From contig CAIKRR010000004.1 of the NCBI GenBank assembly GCA_903829815.1, forward strand, positions 18,701-82,700: 64,000 nucleotides of DNA, read 5' to 3'. The translations under genes and the position numbers were made by a program. Of this stretch, positions 1 through 14,456 are shown one piece after another. Every line of letters begins with the position of its first letter. Within the stretch, counting starts at the first letter, position 1. Below the pieces are notes generated by a model. The model was not told the origin of the DNA. It worked only from the letters and a program-made list of their open reading frames with translations, and did not search any database. This DNA is from an uncultured Pseudomonadota bacterium. Lineage in GTDB: Bacteria > Pseudomonadota > Gammaproteobacteria > Burkholderiales > SG8-39.

Positions 1-3112
<3,112 letters not shown>

Positions 3113-3116
<4 letters not shown>

Positions 3117-6100
3117 GCTGGCTCGCTCAACTTCAGCGCCTGCTCCATGTCGACGGCAACGATTCTCGAGACACCTTGTTCCTGCATGGTCACCCCCACC
3201 AGTTGATTGGCCAGTTCCATGGTGATCTTGTTGTGGCTGATAAAGAGAAACTGTGTGTCCTTGGACATCTGACGGACAAGATTGCAGAACCGTTCGGTAT
3301 TGGCATCGTCAAGCGGCGCATCGACCTCATCGAGCAGACAGAACGGCGCTGGATTGAGCTGGAAGAGCGAAAAGATGAGCGATGTGGCGGTGAGCGCCTT
3401 CTCGCCACCCGATAATAGCTGGATCGAGCTGTTCTTCTTGCCCGGGGGCTGCGCCATCACCTGCACGCCAGCATCGAGGATCTCGTCGCCGGTCATCACC
3501 AGACGCGCCTGTCCACCGCCAAAGAGCGCCGGGAACATCGCCGAAAAGTTGGCGTTCACGGCGTCAAAGGTCTGCTGCAGCAGACTGCGGGTTTCCAGGT
3601 CGATGCGCCTGATTGCGTTCTCGAGCGTGGTCAGTGCCTCGGCCAGATCGGTCGCCTGGGCGTCGAGAAAGGCCTTGCGCTCGGTGCTTGTGGTGAGTTC
3701 ATCGAGCGCCGCCATGTTGATCGCGCCCAACGCATTCATCTGCTGAGCCAGGCGGTTGATCTCATTTTGCAGCGTCGACAGACGCAGCGCGCGCCCTCCG
3801 GACTGTGCAATCGCGTTTGCGTGGGCCTCGACCGCTTCGAGGTCGGCTTGCGCGGCGGCGAGCTGCTCGGCAAACTGCTCGCCGGCCAGTCGGGCCGCCT
3901 GCTCCTTGAGCCGCATCTCGGCAATACCCTCACGCAGCGGCCCCAAGCGCTGTTCGGCCTCGAGACGCTCGGTTTCGGTCGTGCGCAAGCTGGCGGTAAT
4001 GGCCTCGAGCGCATCACGCGCGGCCGACAGACGCGCCTCGATGTCGCGACGTTCGCCCAGACGCTTCTGCAAATCGAGCTTGAGCGGCCCATCGACCAGC
4101 GCGACCAGTTCGTTGCGCACCGACCGCTCGGCGAGCGTAGTGGTGGCAATCTGCTCGACCACGCTCGCTAGCGAGCGACCGGTCTCGGCCAGCTTCGACT
4201 CAGCCTCTCGTACGGCAAACCGTGCTTCCTGGGCCGCGCGCTCAGCCATGCGAAGCGCATTGCGATGCTCGCCCAGTTCGCGATCAGCCTGCTGCTGCAA
4301 AGCAAGCACGCGCTGCACGAGCGCCTGCGCCTCGGCACGCGTATTGCGCTGCGTGCTGGCGAGCGACTCGTGGCCGGCGGCGGTCTCGTCAAGGCGCGCC
4401 CGCTCGGCAGCAAGCGCCACCAACTCGCGTTCGATTTCAGCCGATCGCAACTGCCCCCGTTCGGTGAGTTCGCGCTGTCGACTCATCACCAGTTCGGCCT
4501 TGTGGCTTGCATCGCGCACCGCCGCGATCGTCGATTGCAAGGCAGAGACACGCCCGCGAAGGCCACCGAGCGCGAGATCCTGGGCGACCAGCGTGCTGCG
4601 CGCGAGCGCAAGGGCTGTGGCGAGTGACTCGCCCTCGCCGGCCAGGCGCTCGATCTCGCGCTTTCGCACCAGCACGTTGGCATCCCCCGAGGGGCCGCCG
4701 TGAAACACCAGAGCGCCGCGCTCGAACACGCGGCCTTCGCGATCGACCCAGCGCCCTTGAGGAATGGCAGCGCCGGCGGCAAGAGGGGCATCGAGAAGCG
4801 CATGACCCGAGAGCCAGACGCGCAGGAGGCGGTCAAAGCCCGGTACACGGCCAGTCACGCAATCGGCCAGAGTGCGCACCGCCAGGGGCTCATTCGCGGG
4901 GGTAAGCGCGGGAGCACTATCGGGGGTAGACGCGGCCACTTGCGCCTCGGCGGCATCCGCTGTCACCAGAGCAAGGCTGCCGGGGGCTGGATCAGCCGCA
5001 GCGGTAGCGAGCATCGCGCCATCGACCACCAGGGCATGCAGACGCTCGCGCAACACGGCCTCGACCGCGCGCTCCCAGCCGGCTTCGACATTGATCTGTT
5101 GCCAGAGCTTTTCAGCCGTACCCAGCCTGTGTCGCGCGATCCAGGCCGCGAGCCCGCCCTCGGGCGGCTGGCCGTCACGCAGGCTGCGCAAGGTGGCCAG
5201 ACGCGACTGTAAAGCGCTCGCCTCGCGTCCCAGTTCATCGACCCGCTGGGCGCTCGACGTGCGTGCCACTTCGAGTCCGGGCAAGGCCAGAGTCAGCACC
5301 TGCAGGTCATCCTGCAGGCGTACTCGTTGGGCGGCATGCCCCGACAGACTCGAGGCCGTCGACTGCATCAGGGCTTGATCAGGCCGGGGCAAGGCGTCGC
5401 GCTCGCTGCGCAGGCGGGCAACCCGTGCATCACCCTGCTCGGCCAGACGCAGTGCGCCGGTGCGGCGCGCCTCCTCGACCTGCAAGCTGCGTTCGGCCTC
5501 GGCCACCGCAGCACGTGCCGCAGCCACCCCCTGCTGCGCGCTGCGCAGGGCCTGCTCATGCCCCTGGATGCCCGATTCGGCCCGTGCAAGCCGGCCATCG
5601 GCCGCCTCGGCCTCGACCACCAGGCTGCGCTGGCGCGCCGACCACATCTGGATGGCCTCGCCCAGTTCGAACTGGGCGCGGCCGGCGCGGTCCAGTGCGA
5701 GCACATGCTGCGTGCCCTGGGCAAGCAAGCGCTGACGCGTCTCACCGATATGCTTCAGCTCAGACTCCAGGCGCGAGATCTCGGCATTGACCGCATAGAG
5801 CTCGCCCTGGATCGCGTTGGTGGCGTCACCCGCGGCATAGTGGCTGACCCGGGTCTGCTCGAGCCGCCGCTCGACCTCACGCAGGGCTGCGGTGAAGGCT
5901 TCGATCTCGTTCTCGATGCGCTGCACATCGGCGCTGATGCGTGCCGCATCCTGCGCCGACTCCTGCTGACGCAACCACCAGAGCAAATGCTGCTTCTGGG
6001 TCTGCTCGGCCTTGAGCGCACCGAAGGTGCGTGCCACCTCGGCCTGATGCGCGAGTTTTTCGATCTGCCCGCCCAGTTCGCGCTGGATGTCAGACACGCG

Positions 6101-6676
6101 CGCGAGGTTCTCGCGGGTGTCCTCCATGCGCGCCTCGGTCTCGCGCCGGCGCTCCTTGTACTTGGATATGCCGGCGGCCTCCTCGAGGAAGACCCGCAAC
6201 TCTTCGGGCTTGGCCTCGATGACGCGCGAGATCATGCCCTGCTCGATGATGGCATAGGCCCGCGGCCCGACGCCGGTACCCAGAAAGATGTCCTGGATGT
6301 CGCGACGGCGTACCGCTGAATTGTTGATGAAGTAGCCCGAGTCGCCGTCCCGCTGCAGCACCCGCTTCACCGAGATCTCGGCGTACTGCGACCACTGCCC
6401 TGCGGCGCGGCCCATTGAATTGTCGAATACGAGTTCGACGCTCGCACGCGCCACCGGCTTGCGCTGCATCGAACCGTTGAAGATGACATCCTGCATCGAC
6501 TCGCCCCGCAGGGCCGAGGCACGCGATTCGCCCAACACCCAACGAACGGCATCAATGAGGTTGGATTTCCCACACCCATTGGGACCCACCACGCCCACCA
6601 GATTGCCCGGAATGGCGATGGAGGTCGGGTCGACGAAGGATTTGAATCCGGCGAGCTTGAGATGTGTGAGGCGCAC
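3113..6676 (-). CDS. smc: Chromosome segregation protein SMC
   Basis: About 1187 residues from GTG at 6676, where the product begins VRLTHLKLAGFKSFVDPT, the family's usual N-terminus. An ATG at 6751 would add 25 residues without similarity and would overlap a promoter-like element, so I prefer the internal start, although neither start has a clear ribosome binding site. Walker A is GPNGCGKSN, the ABC signature is LLSGGEKALTA and Walker B is FCLLDEVDAPLDD. Two long coiled coils flank a hinge in the middle. It acts as a homodimer compacting and segregating the chromosome, with ScpAB encoded elsewhere. Confidence 0.97.
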
Positions 6677-6758
6677 GAGCGATTGGGTCAGGGGCGGCAA
6701 GCAGGCACAGCATGCAGGAGCGGGGTCTGGCAAACCACGGTCTGTCGCCATGGTCGTT

Positions 6759-6764
6759 TATAAT
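6759..6764 (+). promoter_or_regulatory. Candidate -10 element for queF
   Basis: A perfect TATAAT lies in the gap between divergent smc and queF, about 90 bp before the queF start. I see no convincing -35 hexamer at 16-18 bp. The overlapping minus-strand sequence TTATTATAA could equally serve smc. Position and match are seen; promoter function is inferred. Confidence 0.35.
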
Positions 6765-6853
6765 AACACTCCGTCCCGAAGGCGCTCTCCGCGAGGCGAC
6801 GGCCCTGGCAGGTGCAAGACCGCGTCTGCTCTACCCCACTTGATACCCAATCC

Positions 6854-7270
6854 ATGGCCACCGCACCTTCGAACGAACTGCAGACCTTCCCCAACCCGAG
6901 TCCGGCGCGCGACTTCCTCATTCACATCGACATGCCCGAGTTCAGTTGCCTGTGCCCGCTCACCGGACAGCCCGACTTCGCCAATCTGGTGCTCGACTAC
7001 GTCGCTGACCGCAAGTGCGTGGAATTGAAGAGCCTCAAGCTCTACATGTGGTCGTTCAGGAACGAAGGCGCCTTTCACGAGGCCGTCACCAACAAGATGC
7101 TCGATGATCTGGTGGCAGCCACCAAACCACGCTTCATGCGCATGACCGCACGTTTCTTCGTACGGGGCGGGGTCTACACCACCGTTGTGGCCGAGCACCG
7201 CAAGCGCGGCTGGAAGTCCACCATCGAGATACCCGAGTTGCGTTTCGACCGTGCCGTGAGCGTGGTCTAG
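6854..7270 (+). CDS. queF: NADPH-dependent 7-cyano-7-deazaguanine reductase QueF
   Basis: Reduces preQ0 to preQ1 in queuosine biosynthesis. The 138-residue product is the short, single-domain (YkvM/type I) form. The diagnostic block [14 protein letters not shown] carries the cysteine that forms the thioimide with preQ0, and the QueF motif region reads [21 protein letters not shown] at 6812 would add 14 residues; ATG 6854 fits the family better. It is followed after 8 bp by dapC, so the two are probably cotranscribed. Confidence 0.95.
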   Translation: MATAPSNELQTFPNPSPARDFLIHIDMPEFSCLCPLTGQPDFANLVLDYVADRKCVELKSLKLYMWSFRNEGAFHEAVTNKMLDDLVAATKPRFMRMTARFFVRGGVYTTVVAEHRKRGWKSTIEIPELRFDRAVSVV

Positions 7271-7278
7271 GAGCCCCC

Positions 7279-8469
7279 ATGAACCGCGACCTCGAGCGTC
7301 TGCAGCCCTACCCGTTCGAGAAGTTGCGCGCGCTCCATGCGGCAGCGCCGCACACCGGTGGCCTGCGTGCCGTGAACCTGTCGATCGGCGAGCCCAAGCA
7401 CCCGACGCCTACCTTCATCCGCGAAGCCCTGTCGGCCAACCTCGATGGGCTCTCGGCCTACCCGCCCACCATCGGTAGCCTCGCCCTTCGCGAGGCCATT
7501 GCCGACTGGCTCGCTGCCCGCTTTGCCGTTCCGCGCCCCGATCCGGCGCGTCAGGTGCTGCCGGTGAACGGCTCGCGCGAAGCCCTCTTTGCCTTCGCCC
7601 AGGTGGTGCTCGATCGCACCGCATCCCCTGTCGTGGTGTGCCCAAATCCGTTCTATCAGATCTACGAAGGGGCGGCGCTCCTCGGTGGCGCCGAACCCTG
7701 GTTCGTGAATTCGGTGGCCGAGAACGACTTTCGGATCGACTACGCGAGCGTCCCCGAGAGCGTCTGGGCGCGCACGCAACTCCTCTTTGTGTGCTCACCG
7801 GGCAACCCCACCGGCAAGGTGATGACTCAATCCGAATGGTCACACCTTTTCGAACTCTCTGACCGATACGGCTTCACCATCGCCGCTGACGAATGCTATT
7901 CGGAGATCCACTTCGACGAAGCGCACCCGCCGCTGGGGGCACTGCGCGCCGCTCAGGTGTGCGGGCGGACTGATTACACACGCCTGGTGGTGTTCTCGAG
8001 CCTGTCGAAGCGGTCCAACGTACCGGGCATGCGATCGGGCTTTGTTGCCGGCGATGCGCAACTGATGCAGCGTTTTCTGCTCTACCGCACCTATCACGGC
8101 AGCGCGATGAGCCCGGTGGTGCAAGCCGCCAGCGCCGCCGCCTGGCGCGACGAGGCCCATGCCGCCGAGAACCGTCGTCTCTATGCCGCCAAGTTTGCGA
8201 GCACCGTGCCGCTCGTGGCCGCCACGCTGGGGGCCTACCAACCCGACGGTGGCTTCTACCTGTGGTTGAACACACCCTTCTCCGATGTCGACTTTGCCCG
8301 CCGACTGCATGCCGAATGCCATGTCGACGTGCTGCCCGGCAGCTACCTTGCGCGGCCAGCCGGTGGCATCAACCCGGGTGAAAACCGCATTCGCATCGCG
8401 CTCGTCGCGAGCGAGGCCGAGTGCGTCGAAGGGGTAACCCGCATCGCCCGTTTTGCCGAAAGCCTCTGA
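7279..8469 (+). CDS. dapC: N-succinyldiaminopimelate aminotransferase DapC
   Basis: PLP-dependent class I/II aminotransferase of 396 residues, converting N-succinyl-2-amino-6-ketopimelate to N-succinyl-LL-diaminopimelate for lysine and peptidoglycan. The PLP lysine lies in [17 protein letters not shown], the substrate-binding arginine in the C-terminal NRIRIAL, and the N-terminus ([12 protein letters not shown]) is typical of DapC. An AGGAG ribosome binding site precedes ATG 7279. It opens a dapC-dapD-dapE run, which supports DapC rather than another aminotransferase. Confidence 0.94.
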   Translation: MNRDLERLQPYPFEKLRALHAAAPHTGGLRAVNLSIGEPKHPTPTFIREALSANLDGLSAYPPTIGSLALREAIADWLAARFAVPRPDPARQVLPVNGSREALFAFAQVVLDRTASPVVVCPNPFYQIYEGAALLGGAEPWFVNSVAENDFRIDYASVPESVWARTQLLFVCSPGNPTGKVMTQSEWSHLFELSDRYGFTIAADECYSEIHFDEAHPPLGALRAAQVCGRTDYTRLVVFSSLSKRSNVPGMRSGFVAGDAQLMQRFLLYRTYHGSAMSPVVQAASAAAWRDEAHAAENRRLYAAKFASTVPLVAATLGAYQPDGGFYLWLNTPFSDVDFARRLHAECHVDVLPGSYLARPAGGINPGENRIRIALVASEAECVEGVTRIARFAESL

Positions 8470-8510
8470 CGTACCCCTCCTTTTTTGCAATCACGCCAGG
8501 ATGCCCTGAC

Positions 8511-9344
8511 ATGTCGAACCCGTTCAGCCAGTACCAGTCCACCATCGATGCCGCCTGGGACAAGCGCGCCGAAATCGGCTCGCAAAGCCCGGAACCCGCC
8601 TTGCGCGAAGCGGTTGCCGCCGTGATCGGCGGCCTCGATAGCGGCGCACTGCGGGTGGCCTCGAAAGTCGACGGAAAGTGGGTAACCCTCGAGTGGGTCA
8701 AGAAGGCGGTGCTGCTCTCGTTCCGCTTGCAGGACAACGCCGTAATGCAATCCGGTGCCCTGCAGTTCTACGACAAGGTGCCCACCAAATTCACCAACTA
8801 CACCGCCGCCGACTTTGCCGCGGGTGGATTTCGTGTCGTGCCGCCCGCGGTGGCGCGGCGCGGCGCCTTCGTGGCCCGCAACGTCGTGCTGATGCCCTCC
8901 TACGTGAACATCGGCGCCTATGTCGACGAAGGCACCATGGTCGACACCTGGGCTACCGTGGGCTCCTGCGCCCAGATCGGTCGCAACGTGCACCTCTCGG
9001 GTGGCGTAGGTATCGGCGGGGTGCTCGAACCGCTGCAGGCCAACCCGGTGATCATCGAGGACAACTGCTTCATCGGGGCGCGCTCCGAAATCGTCGAGGG
9101 CGTCATCGTCGAAGAGAACTCGGTGATCTCGATGGGCGTGTTCATCGGCACCAGCACGCGCATCTACGACCGGGCTACCGGCAGCATCACCTACGGCCGG
9201 GTGCCCTCGGGCTCGGTGGTGGTACCGGGCTCGCTCCCCTCGGCCGATGGCAGCTACAGTCTCTACTGCGCCGTCATCGTGAAGCGGGTCGATGCCAAGA
9301 CCCGCGCCAAGACGAGCATCAACGAACTGCTGCGCGGCGACTGA
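8511..9344 (+). CDS. dapD: Tetrahydrodipicolinate N-succinyltransferase DapD
   Basis: 277 residues, the standard DapD length. It transfers succinyl from succinyl-CoA to tetrahydrodipicolinate. The C-terminal half is a left-handed beta helix built of hexapeptide repeats (around [20 protein letters not shown] and [19 protein letters not shown]). Start chosen at ATG 8511 (MSNPFSQYQ), preceded by CAGGA; an upstream in-frame ATG at 8421 lies inside dapC and is rejected. Confidence 0.97.
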   Translation: MSNPFSQYQSTIDAAWDKRAEIGSQSPEPALREAVAAVIGGLDSGALRVASKVDGKWVTLEWVKKAVLLSFRLQDNAVMQSGALQFYDKVPTKFTNYTAADFAAGGFRVVPPAVARRGAFVARNVVLMPSYVNIGAYVDEGTMVDTWATVGSCAQIGRNVHLSGGVGIGGVLEPLQANPVIIEDNCFIGARSEIVEGVIVEENSVISMGVFIGTSTRIYDRATGSITYGRVPSGSVVVPGSLPSADGSYSLYCAVIVKRVDAKTRAKTSINELLRGD

Positions 9345-9352
9345 GCACAACG

Positions 9353-10495
9353 ATGAAGATTGCTGCGGGCCAAGCCCGTGCACTGGCTGAGGCGCTCATC
9401 AAGCGCCGTTCGGTTACCCCCGATGATGCTGGCTGCCAGGCGTTGATTGCCGAGCGTCTTGCGAAGATCGGCTTTGTCTGCAAGCCGGCCGATTCGCGCG
9501 GGGTCTCCAACCTGTGGGCCGAGCGCGGCGCCTCGGGCCCGCTCTTTTGCTTTGCGGGTCACACCGACGTGGTACCGGCTGGCCCTGCTTCGATGTGGAA
9601 CTCAGACCCCTTCGTGCCCACAGAGCGTGATGGCTTTCTCTACGGGCGTGGCGCCGCCGACATGAAGACCTCGATTGCGGCCTTCATCGTGGCGGTCGAA
9701 GCCTTCGTGGCAGCGCGACCCGACCACGCCGGCCGGATTGCGTTGCTGCTCACCTCCGATGAAGAAGGCCCTGCCATCGACGGTACCGTGCGCCTGGTCG
9801 AGCAGATGCAGACCGACGGTCGCCGCATCGACTGGTGCGTGGTGGGTGAGCCCACATCAGCCAGCACGCTCGGCGACATGATCAAGAACGGTCGACGTGG
9901 TTCGCTCTCGGCCGACCTGTCGGTGAAGGGCATCCAGGGACACGTAGCCTATCCGCACCTGGCGCGCAACCCGATCCATCAGGTTGCCCCGGCGCTGGCC
10001 GAACTGGCCGCCACCGAATGGGATACAGGCAGCGAATACTTTCCGGCTACCACCTTCCAGATCTCGAATATGCACGCCGGCACCGGCGTGGGCAACGTGA
10101 TTCCGGGCGAGTGCCTGGTGCAGTTCAACTTCCGCTTCTCAACCGAGAGCCCGCCCGAACGTCTGAAGGAGCGAGTGCGTGCCGTGCTCGACCGCTACTC
10201 GCTCGAGTATTCGCTGCAGTGGACGCTCTCGGGGATGCCTTTTCTCACCCCGCGCGGCACGCTGGTAGAGGCCATCTCGGCGGCCATTCACGACGAGTTG
10301 GGCATCGTGCCGGAACTCTCCACGACGGGGGGTACCTCCGATGGCCGCTTCATCGCCGCGGTCTGCGACCAGGTGGTGGAATTTGGCCCGGTAAACCTGT
10401 CGATCCACAAGGTGAACGAGCACATCGCGCTCGATGCCATCGACACGCTCGCAGCCATCTACATGAGGCTGCTCGAGCGGTTGCTGGCGGCGTGA
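9353..10495 (+). CDS. dapE: Succinyl-diaminopimelate desuccinylase DapE
   Basis: M20-family di-zinc hydrolase of 380 residues that removes succinate to give LL-diaminopimelate. Metal ligands are recognisable in FAGHTDVVP (His), GRGAADMKT (Asp) and SDEEGPA (Glu-Glu, one being the general base), with a late His in [10 protein letters not shown]. It starts 8 bp after dapD and its stop overlaps the prmB start, so dapC-dapD-dapE-prmB reads as one operon. Confidence 0.97.
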   Translation: MKIAAGQARALAEALIKRRSVTPDDAGCQALIAERLAKIGFVCKPADSRGVSNLWAERGASGPLFCFAGHTDVVPAGPASMWNSDPFVPTERDGFLYGRGAADMKTSIAAFIVAVEAFVAARPDHAGRIALLLTSDEEGPAIDGTVRLVEQMQTDGRRIDWCVVGEPTSASTLGDMIKNGRRGSLSADLSVKGIQGHVAYPHLARNPIHQVAPALAELAATEWDTGSEYFPATTFQISNMHAGTGVGNVIPGECLVQFNFRFSTESPPERLKERVRAVLDRYSLEYSLQWTLSGMPFLTPRGTLVEAISAAIHDELGIVPELSTTGGTSDGRFIAAVCDQVVEFGPVNLSIHKVNEHIALDAIDTLAAIYMRLLERLLAA

Positions 10496-11436
10496 GCGTG
10501 GCGCCTCGGCAAAGCGTTGCCTCGAGCCAATCGGTCAGCGAAAAAGCCGGCGCTGGTTCGAGTGCGGGTTCGGTGATCGACAGCCTTGCGAGCCGATTCA
10601 GGCGGGCACGGTTGCATCATGGCCATGGGGCCACCGATGCCGAGACCGAAGCCTTCTGGCTGGTGGCCTGGGCACTGAAGCTCGACTTTGCAACCCTTGA
10701 CGCCACGCTCGAGCAGCCCGTGTCGGCGGCAGCACTGCGTCGCATGGGCACCATCGCAGAAGAACGCATCGCAACGCGCACGCCTCTGGCCTATCTGCTG
10801 GGTGAAGCCTGGCTCGGCCCCTGGCGCTTTCACGTCGACCGTCGGGTGATCGTTCCGCGCTCCTTCATCGCGCCCATGCTCATGGCGCAGATGGCGCCGT
10901 GGATCAAGCGCCCTGGGTCGGTGAAGCGCGCACTCGACCTGTGCACCGGTTCAGGCTGCCTTGCCATCGTTGCAGCGCATGCGTTTCCGGATGCGCAGGT
11001 CGACGCGGTCGACCTCTCGGGCCACGCGCTCCAGGTTGCACGGCGCAACGTCAAGGCGCACGTGCTCGAGGAACGGGTGGCGCTGCACAAGGGTAACCTC
11101 TTCGCACCGCTTGCGGCCAAGCGCTATGAGCTCATCGTCACCAACCCGCCTTACGTGAAAGCGACAGCAATGGCCCGCCTGCCGGCCGAGTATCGAGCCG
11201 AACCAGCAATGGCGCTGGCGGGTGGCAAGGATGGTCTTGATCTGGTGGCCCGCATCTTCGCGCAGGCTTCCCGGCACCTCACGCCGAAAGGTCTGCTCGT
11301 CATGGAAACCGGCCACCAGCGCGCCGCAGTGGAGCGACGCTGGCCGCGCCTGCCGCTCACATGGGCCGATGTGGCCGACGGCGGCATCGTCTGCCTGATC
11401 AGCCGCGACGCGCTTGAGGCGTTTTCGGTCGGCTGA
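10492..11436 (+). CDS. prmB: 50S ribosomal protein L3 glutamine methyltransferase PrmB
   Basis: SAM-dependent N5-glutamine methyltransferase, 314 residues from a GTG that overlaps the dapE stop (GTGA). Motif I is [15 protein letters not shown] and the catalytic motif is VTNPPYVK, shared by PrmB, PrmC and HemK. PrmB rather than PrmC is favoured by the N-terminal region and by the frequent dapE-prmB neighbourhood in betaproteobacteria. The first 25 or so residues are unconserved, so the start could be slightly downstream. Confidence 0.9.
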   Translation: MSVAPRQSVASSQSVSEKAGAGSSAGSVIDSLASRFRRARLHHGHGATDAETEAFWLVAWALKLDFATLDATLEQPVSAAALRRMGTIAEERIATRTPLAYLLGEAWLGPWRFHVDRRVIVPRSFIAPMLMAQMAPWIKRPGSVKRALDLCTGSGCLAIVAAHAFPDAQVDAVDLSGHALQVARRNVKAHVLEERVALHKGNLFAPLAAKRYELIVTNPPYVKATAMARLPAEYRAEPAMALAGGKDGLDLVARIFAQASRHLTPKGLLVMETGHQRAAVERRWPRLPLTWADVADGGIVCLISRDALEAFSVG

Positions 11437-11488
11437 GGATGGGACTGGTGGCCGCGTTGTGCCCGTGCGGACGCGATCCTGTCAGAGC

Positions 11489-11872
11489 TCAACAGGCCTG
11501 AACAACGGGGACGTGTGCGGTGTCACGGAAGTAGACCTCATCAGTGTGCAGCGCGAGCCATCTGACGCGCAGCCGCCCTGTCAGATAGCCACCCATGCCG
11601 GAAGCCAGGACTTGGGTCACACTGATCCACACGATGACGGAGATACCGATGTTCGCTGCACTGACCCCTGCGCGGGTCCAAGGCGAAATCGACGACAGGC
11701 CCAAGCCCAAACCGAGTACCCGGAGAATCATGGATAAAGCGGCAGCGGCGGCTACGATAGCCCCCCATGACACTGCGCTCGCCACGGCACCGGGATCTGA
11801 AAATGCGGCGCTCGGCAGGGGGCGAACATGCTCGATATCGTCAGCAGTCGCAGCATGAGCAGTAGCCATCAT
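11489..11872 (-). pseudogene. Truncated two-helix membrane protein remnant
   Basis: 127 residues with two hydrophobic segments (about 33-62 and 72-95) and a GAGG ribosome binding site before ATGATG at 11872. The sequence up to HTDEVYFRDTAH resembles, from memory, a family of hypothetical proteobacterial membrane proteins in which this motif is followed by further helices. Here homology stops at DTAH and the frame ends six residues later, about 50 bp from the end of prmB. I read it as the 5' part of a gene whose 3' part was lost. A genuine short protein is possible. Confidence 0.55.
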
Positions 11873-12018
11873 GAATCCTCAAGGGGAGTGGAGCAATGAG
11901 GACTCTATGGACGCGTCAAACCTGGGTCTGTGCGACAGCGAACGATCGAGAGGGTCAGCCGTTTGCTGACCTGTCTGCGTTGCGAACCGTCATGCGGTGA
12001 AGCGGGCGGATGCTCGCC

Positions 12019-13035
12019 CTACTCCACTCGAGCCCCTGAGGCCTTGATCGCCTCGCTCCAGAGCCGTATGTCGGCCTCCAACGTGCGCGAAAACGCTGCT
12101 GGCGTCCCGCCCACGGGGTCGACGCCGATGGCCTCGAGGCGCGCCACGAAACCTGCATCGCGAGTAGCGATGTCCAGTTCGCGCGCAATCCGATCGATGA
12201 TCGCAGTCGGCGTGCGCGCCGGTGCAGCAATGCCGTTCCATGTGTTGGTCCGAAAACCCGGAAACCCCTGTTCGGCCACCGTAGGCACACCGGGCATCGA
12301 GGCAGCACGCCGCTCTCCCGACACCGCAATGACCCGCACCCGGGGGCTGGCTGCATGCGGCAGCACCTCGGCCAGATTGCCGAAGTACATGGGGATGTGC
12401 CCGGCGAGGACATCAGCCAGGGCCGGCCCGCCGCCTTTGTAGGGCACATGCTCCATCTGCACCCCGGCACGAGCCAGCAGCAAGGCAAGCGTCAGGTGAC
12501 TCACCGTACCGCTGCCCGCAGACCCGTAGGACACCTTCCCCGGGTTCTCGCGTGCATGGGCAAGGAGGGTCTTCAGATCGCGCGAGGGCACCATGTCGTT
12601 GACGGCGAGGGCCAGCACGTTCGAGCCCACGATCAGGACCGGGGCAAAGTCGCGTACCGGGTCATAAGGCGTGCGGGTCATCTGCGGCAAGATCGCCATC
12701 TGCGGCAGCGATGCCGTCAGCAAGGTGTAACCATCGGGGCTTGCGTGCATCACATATTCGGCCGCAATGGCCCCATTGGCACCGGGCCGATTGTCGACCA
12801 CCACCGGCTGCCCGAGGCGCGCCGTGAGCCACTCGGCACTCATGCGGGCGATGGCATCGGTGACCCCACCCGGGGTAAAGGGCACCACCAGGCGTAGTGC
12901 CTTCTGCGGCCAGACTTGCGCAAGCGCAATCGAGGGATGAAGAGCCACCGTGCAGGCGAGCAAGGCGGCAGCAAGCGATACGCGGGCAGCAGGGTTCAGG
13001 TAGCGCAAGAAACGCATTGCAGGGGCCAGAGACAC
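12019..13035 (-). CDS. Bug/TctC-family tripartite tricarboxylate transporter binding protein
   Basis: 338 residues from GTG 13035, which has a GGAG ribosome binding site 7 bp upstream; ATG 13017 is the alternative. A signal peptide ends near ALAQ. Family hallmarks are WPQKALRLVVPFTPGGVTD, GQPVVVDNRPGANG and SPDGYTLL. Such proteins capture small carboxylates in the periplasm for TctAB, but no tctA or tctB gene is visible. It is divergent from the FAD monooxygenase at 13.2 kb, which may act on the same substrate; that link is inference. Confidence 0.93.
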   Translation of the reverse strand: MSLAPAMRFLRYLNPAARVSLAAALLACTVALHPSIALAQVWPQKALRLVVPFTPGGVTDAIARMSAEWLTARLGQPVVVDNRPGANGAIAAEYVMHASPDGYTLLTASLPQMAILPQMTRTPYDPVRDFAPVLIVGSNVLALAVNDMVPSRDLKTLLAHARENPGKVSYGSAGSGTVSHLTLALLLARAGVQMEHVPYKGGGPALADVLAGHIPMYFGNLAEVLPHAASPRVRVIAVSGERRAASMPGVPTVAEQGFPGFRTNTWNGIAAPARTPTAIIDRIARELDIATRDAGFVARLEAIGVDPVGGTPAAFSRTLEADIRLWSEAIKASGARVE

Positions 13036-13186
13036 GACAGCACTCCATGAAGAGCGACACGAGGCGGGCGCAGCACGCGTGGATCTGTCCTTGACGCACG
13101 CCTCAACCCCATCCTACGATCGAGCGCCAACGATGGTCAAACCCGCCGTCGTGCGCAGCCAGCCTGTATCGTGCAGCCTGTCGCCT

Positions 13187-13213
13187 GTTTCAATCGTTTC
13201 AACCGTTTCAACA
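13187..13213. repeat. Three tandem 9-bp repeats upstream of the monooxygenase
   Basis: GTTTCAATC, GTTTCAACC and GTTTCAACA follow each other without gaps, 13 bp before the preferred monooxygenase start, in the gap shared with the divergent tctC gene. The repeats are seen directly. A role as an operator is inference; the spacing of 9 bp is close to one helical turn. Confidence 0.6.
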
Positions 13214-13225
13214 AGGCATTCACCC

Positions 13226-14437
13226 GTGAGCAGTCCGCATCTCATCGTCGCAGGTTCTGGTCCGGTCGGGGTTGTCGCAGCCCTGCTCGCCTCGCAACAG
13301 GGTTTCCGTGTGACGCTCCTCGAGGAAGCCGCCGCGGTCGACACCAACCCGCGTGCAGCCACCACCCACCCGTCAACCCTCGAGATGATTGCCCGACTGG
13401 GCATCATCGATGAGTTCATCGCAGCCGGTCTCACCGCACGGCACTTCGAATTCTGGGATCGCGTCGAGCGAAGCCGCGTTGCGCGACTCGATCACGCGCT
13501 GCTTGCCAATGACACGCCCTACCCCTTCGTGGTGCAGACCGAGCAGCACAAGCTTGCCAACATCGGCCTTGCCCACCTGGCCCGGCGCTCGGGGGTCGAC
13601 ATCCGCTTCAATGCGCGGGTCGCGGGCCTCACGCAGGACGACGAGTCAGTCACCGTCACGACCGAGGGGCCCTCGGGTCAGCATGCGGTGAGAGCCGACT
13701 ACCTGATCGGTGCCGATGGTGGGCGCAGCACCATCCGCAAGGCTCTGGACATCGAATTCGAGGGCTATACGTGGCCCGAGCGCTTCATCGTGCTCACCAC
13801 CACCTTCGACTTCGAGGCAGCCATGGGTTGCTGCCACCGTACCTATTTCGCCGACCCCGACGAGTGGACCAATCTGTTCAAGGTCTCAGGCGATGACGGC
13901 CTCGGGCGCTGGCGCGCGGTGTTCCCGACCCGGGTAGACGAAACCGATGCCCAGGCGCTCGATGATGTCGCCGTGCAGGCCCGACTCAAGCGGGTCTGGC
14001 CGCGCGAGGCGCTCTATCCGGTGGTCCATCGCAACATCTACAACGTGCACCAGCGCGTGGCCGTTCGATTCCGCCAGGGGCGCGCGTTTCTCGCCGGTGA
14101 CAGTGCACATGTGAACAACCCCATCGGTGGGCTGGGCCTGAACTGCGGCATCCACGATGCGATGGAACTGGTCGACACCCTGCATGCAGTGGCCTTTGGC
14201 GGGGCCGACGCCACCTTGCTCGATCGCTACGAGCGGCGCCGTCGTCCTCAGAACATCGAGTACGTGCAGCAGCAGACCATCGCCAACAAGAAGCGGCTCG
14301 AGGAGCGCGACCCCGTGGCGCGCGAGGCCCGTTTTGCCGAACTTCGCGCCATCGAAGCCGACCCGGTGCGCCAACGCGAGTTTCTGATGCGAAGTTCGCT
14401 CCTGGAGAGTGCCCGCAAGGTGCAGTCGATCGATTGA
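13226..14437 (+). CDS. FAD-dependent aromatic monooxygenase (PheA/TfdB, MhpA-like)
   Basis: Class A flavoprotein monooxygenase, 403 residues from GTG 13226. The dinucleotide fold is IVAGSGPVGVVAALLA at the N-terminus; the DG motif is YLIGADGGRST and the FAD ribityl-binding GD motif is FLAGDSAHVNNPIGGLGLN. The family uses NAD(P)H and O2 to hydroxylate aromatic rings. Length and motifs resemble 3-(3-hydroxyphenyl)propionate or salicylate hydroxylases, but the substrate cannot be read from sequence. An in-frame ATG at 13079 would add 49 residues across the 9-bp repeats and is less likely. Confidence 0.88.
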   Translation: MSSPHLIVAGSGPVGVVAALLASQQGFRVTLLEEAAAVDTNPRAATTHPSTLEMIARLGIIDEFIAAGLTARHFEFWDRVERSRVARLDHALLANDTPYPFVVQTEQHKLANIGLAHLARRSGVDIRFNARVAGLTQDDESVTVTTEGPSGQHAVRADYLIGADGGRSTIRKALDIEFEGYTWPERFIVLTTTFDFEAAMGCCHRTYFADPDEWTNLFKVSGDDGLGRWRAVFPTRVDETDAQALDDVAVQARLKRVWPREALYPVVHRNIYNVHQRVAVRFRQGRAFLAGDSAHVNNPIGGLGLNCGIHDAMELVDTLHAVAFGGADATLLDRYERRRRPQNIEYVQQQTIANKKRLEERDPVAREARFAELRAIEADPVRQREFLMRSSLLESARKVQSID

Positions 14438-14456
14438 GCCCATCGACTGGACACAC

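Noticed and set aside
6765..6853. Possible preQ1 riboswitch before queF
   Set aside because: No preQ1-I or preQ1-II core or adenine-rich tail was recognised in the leader.
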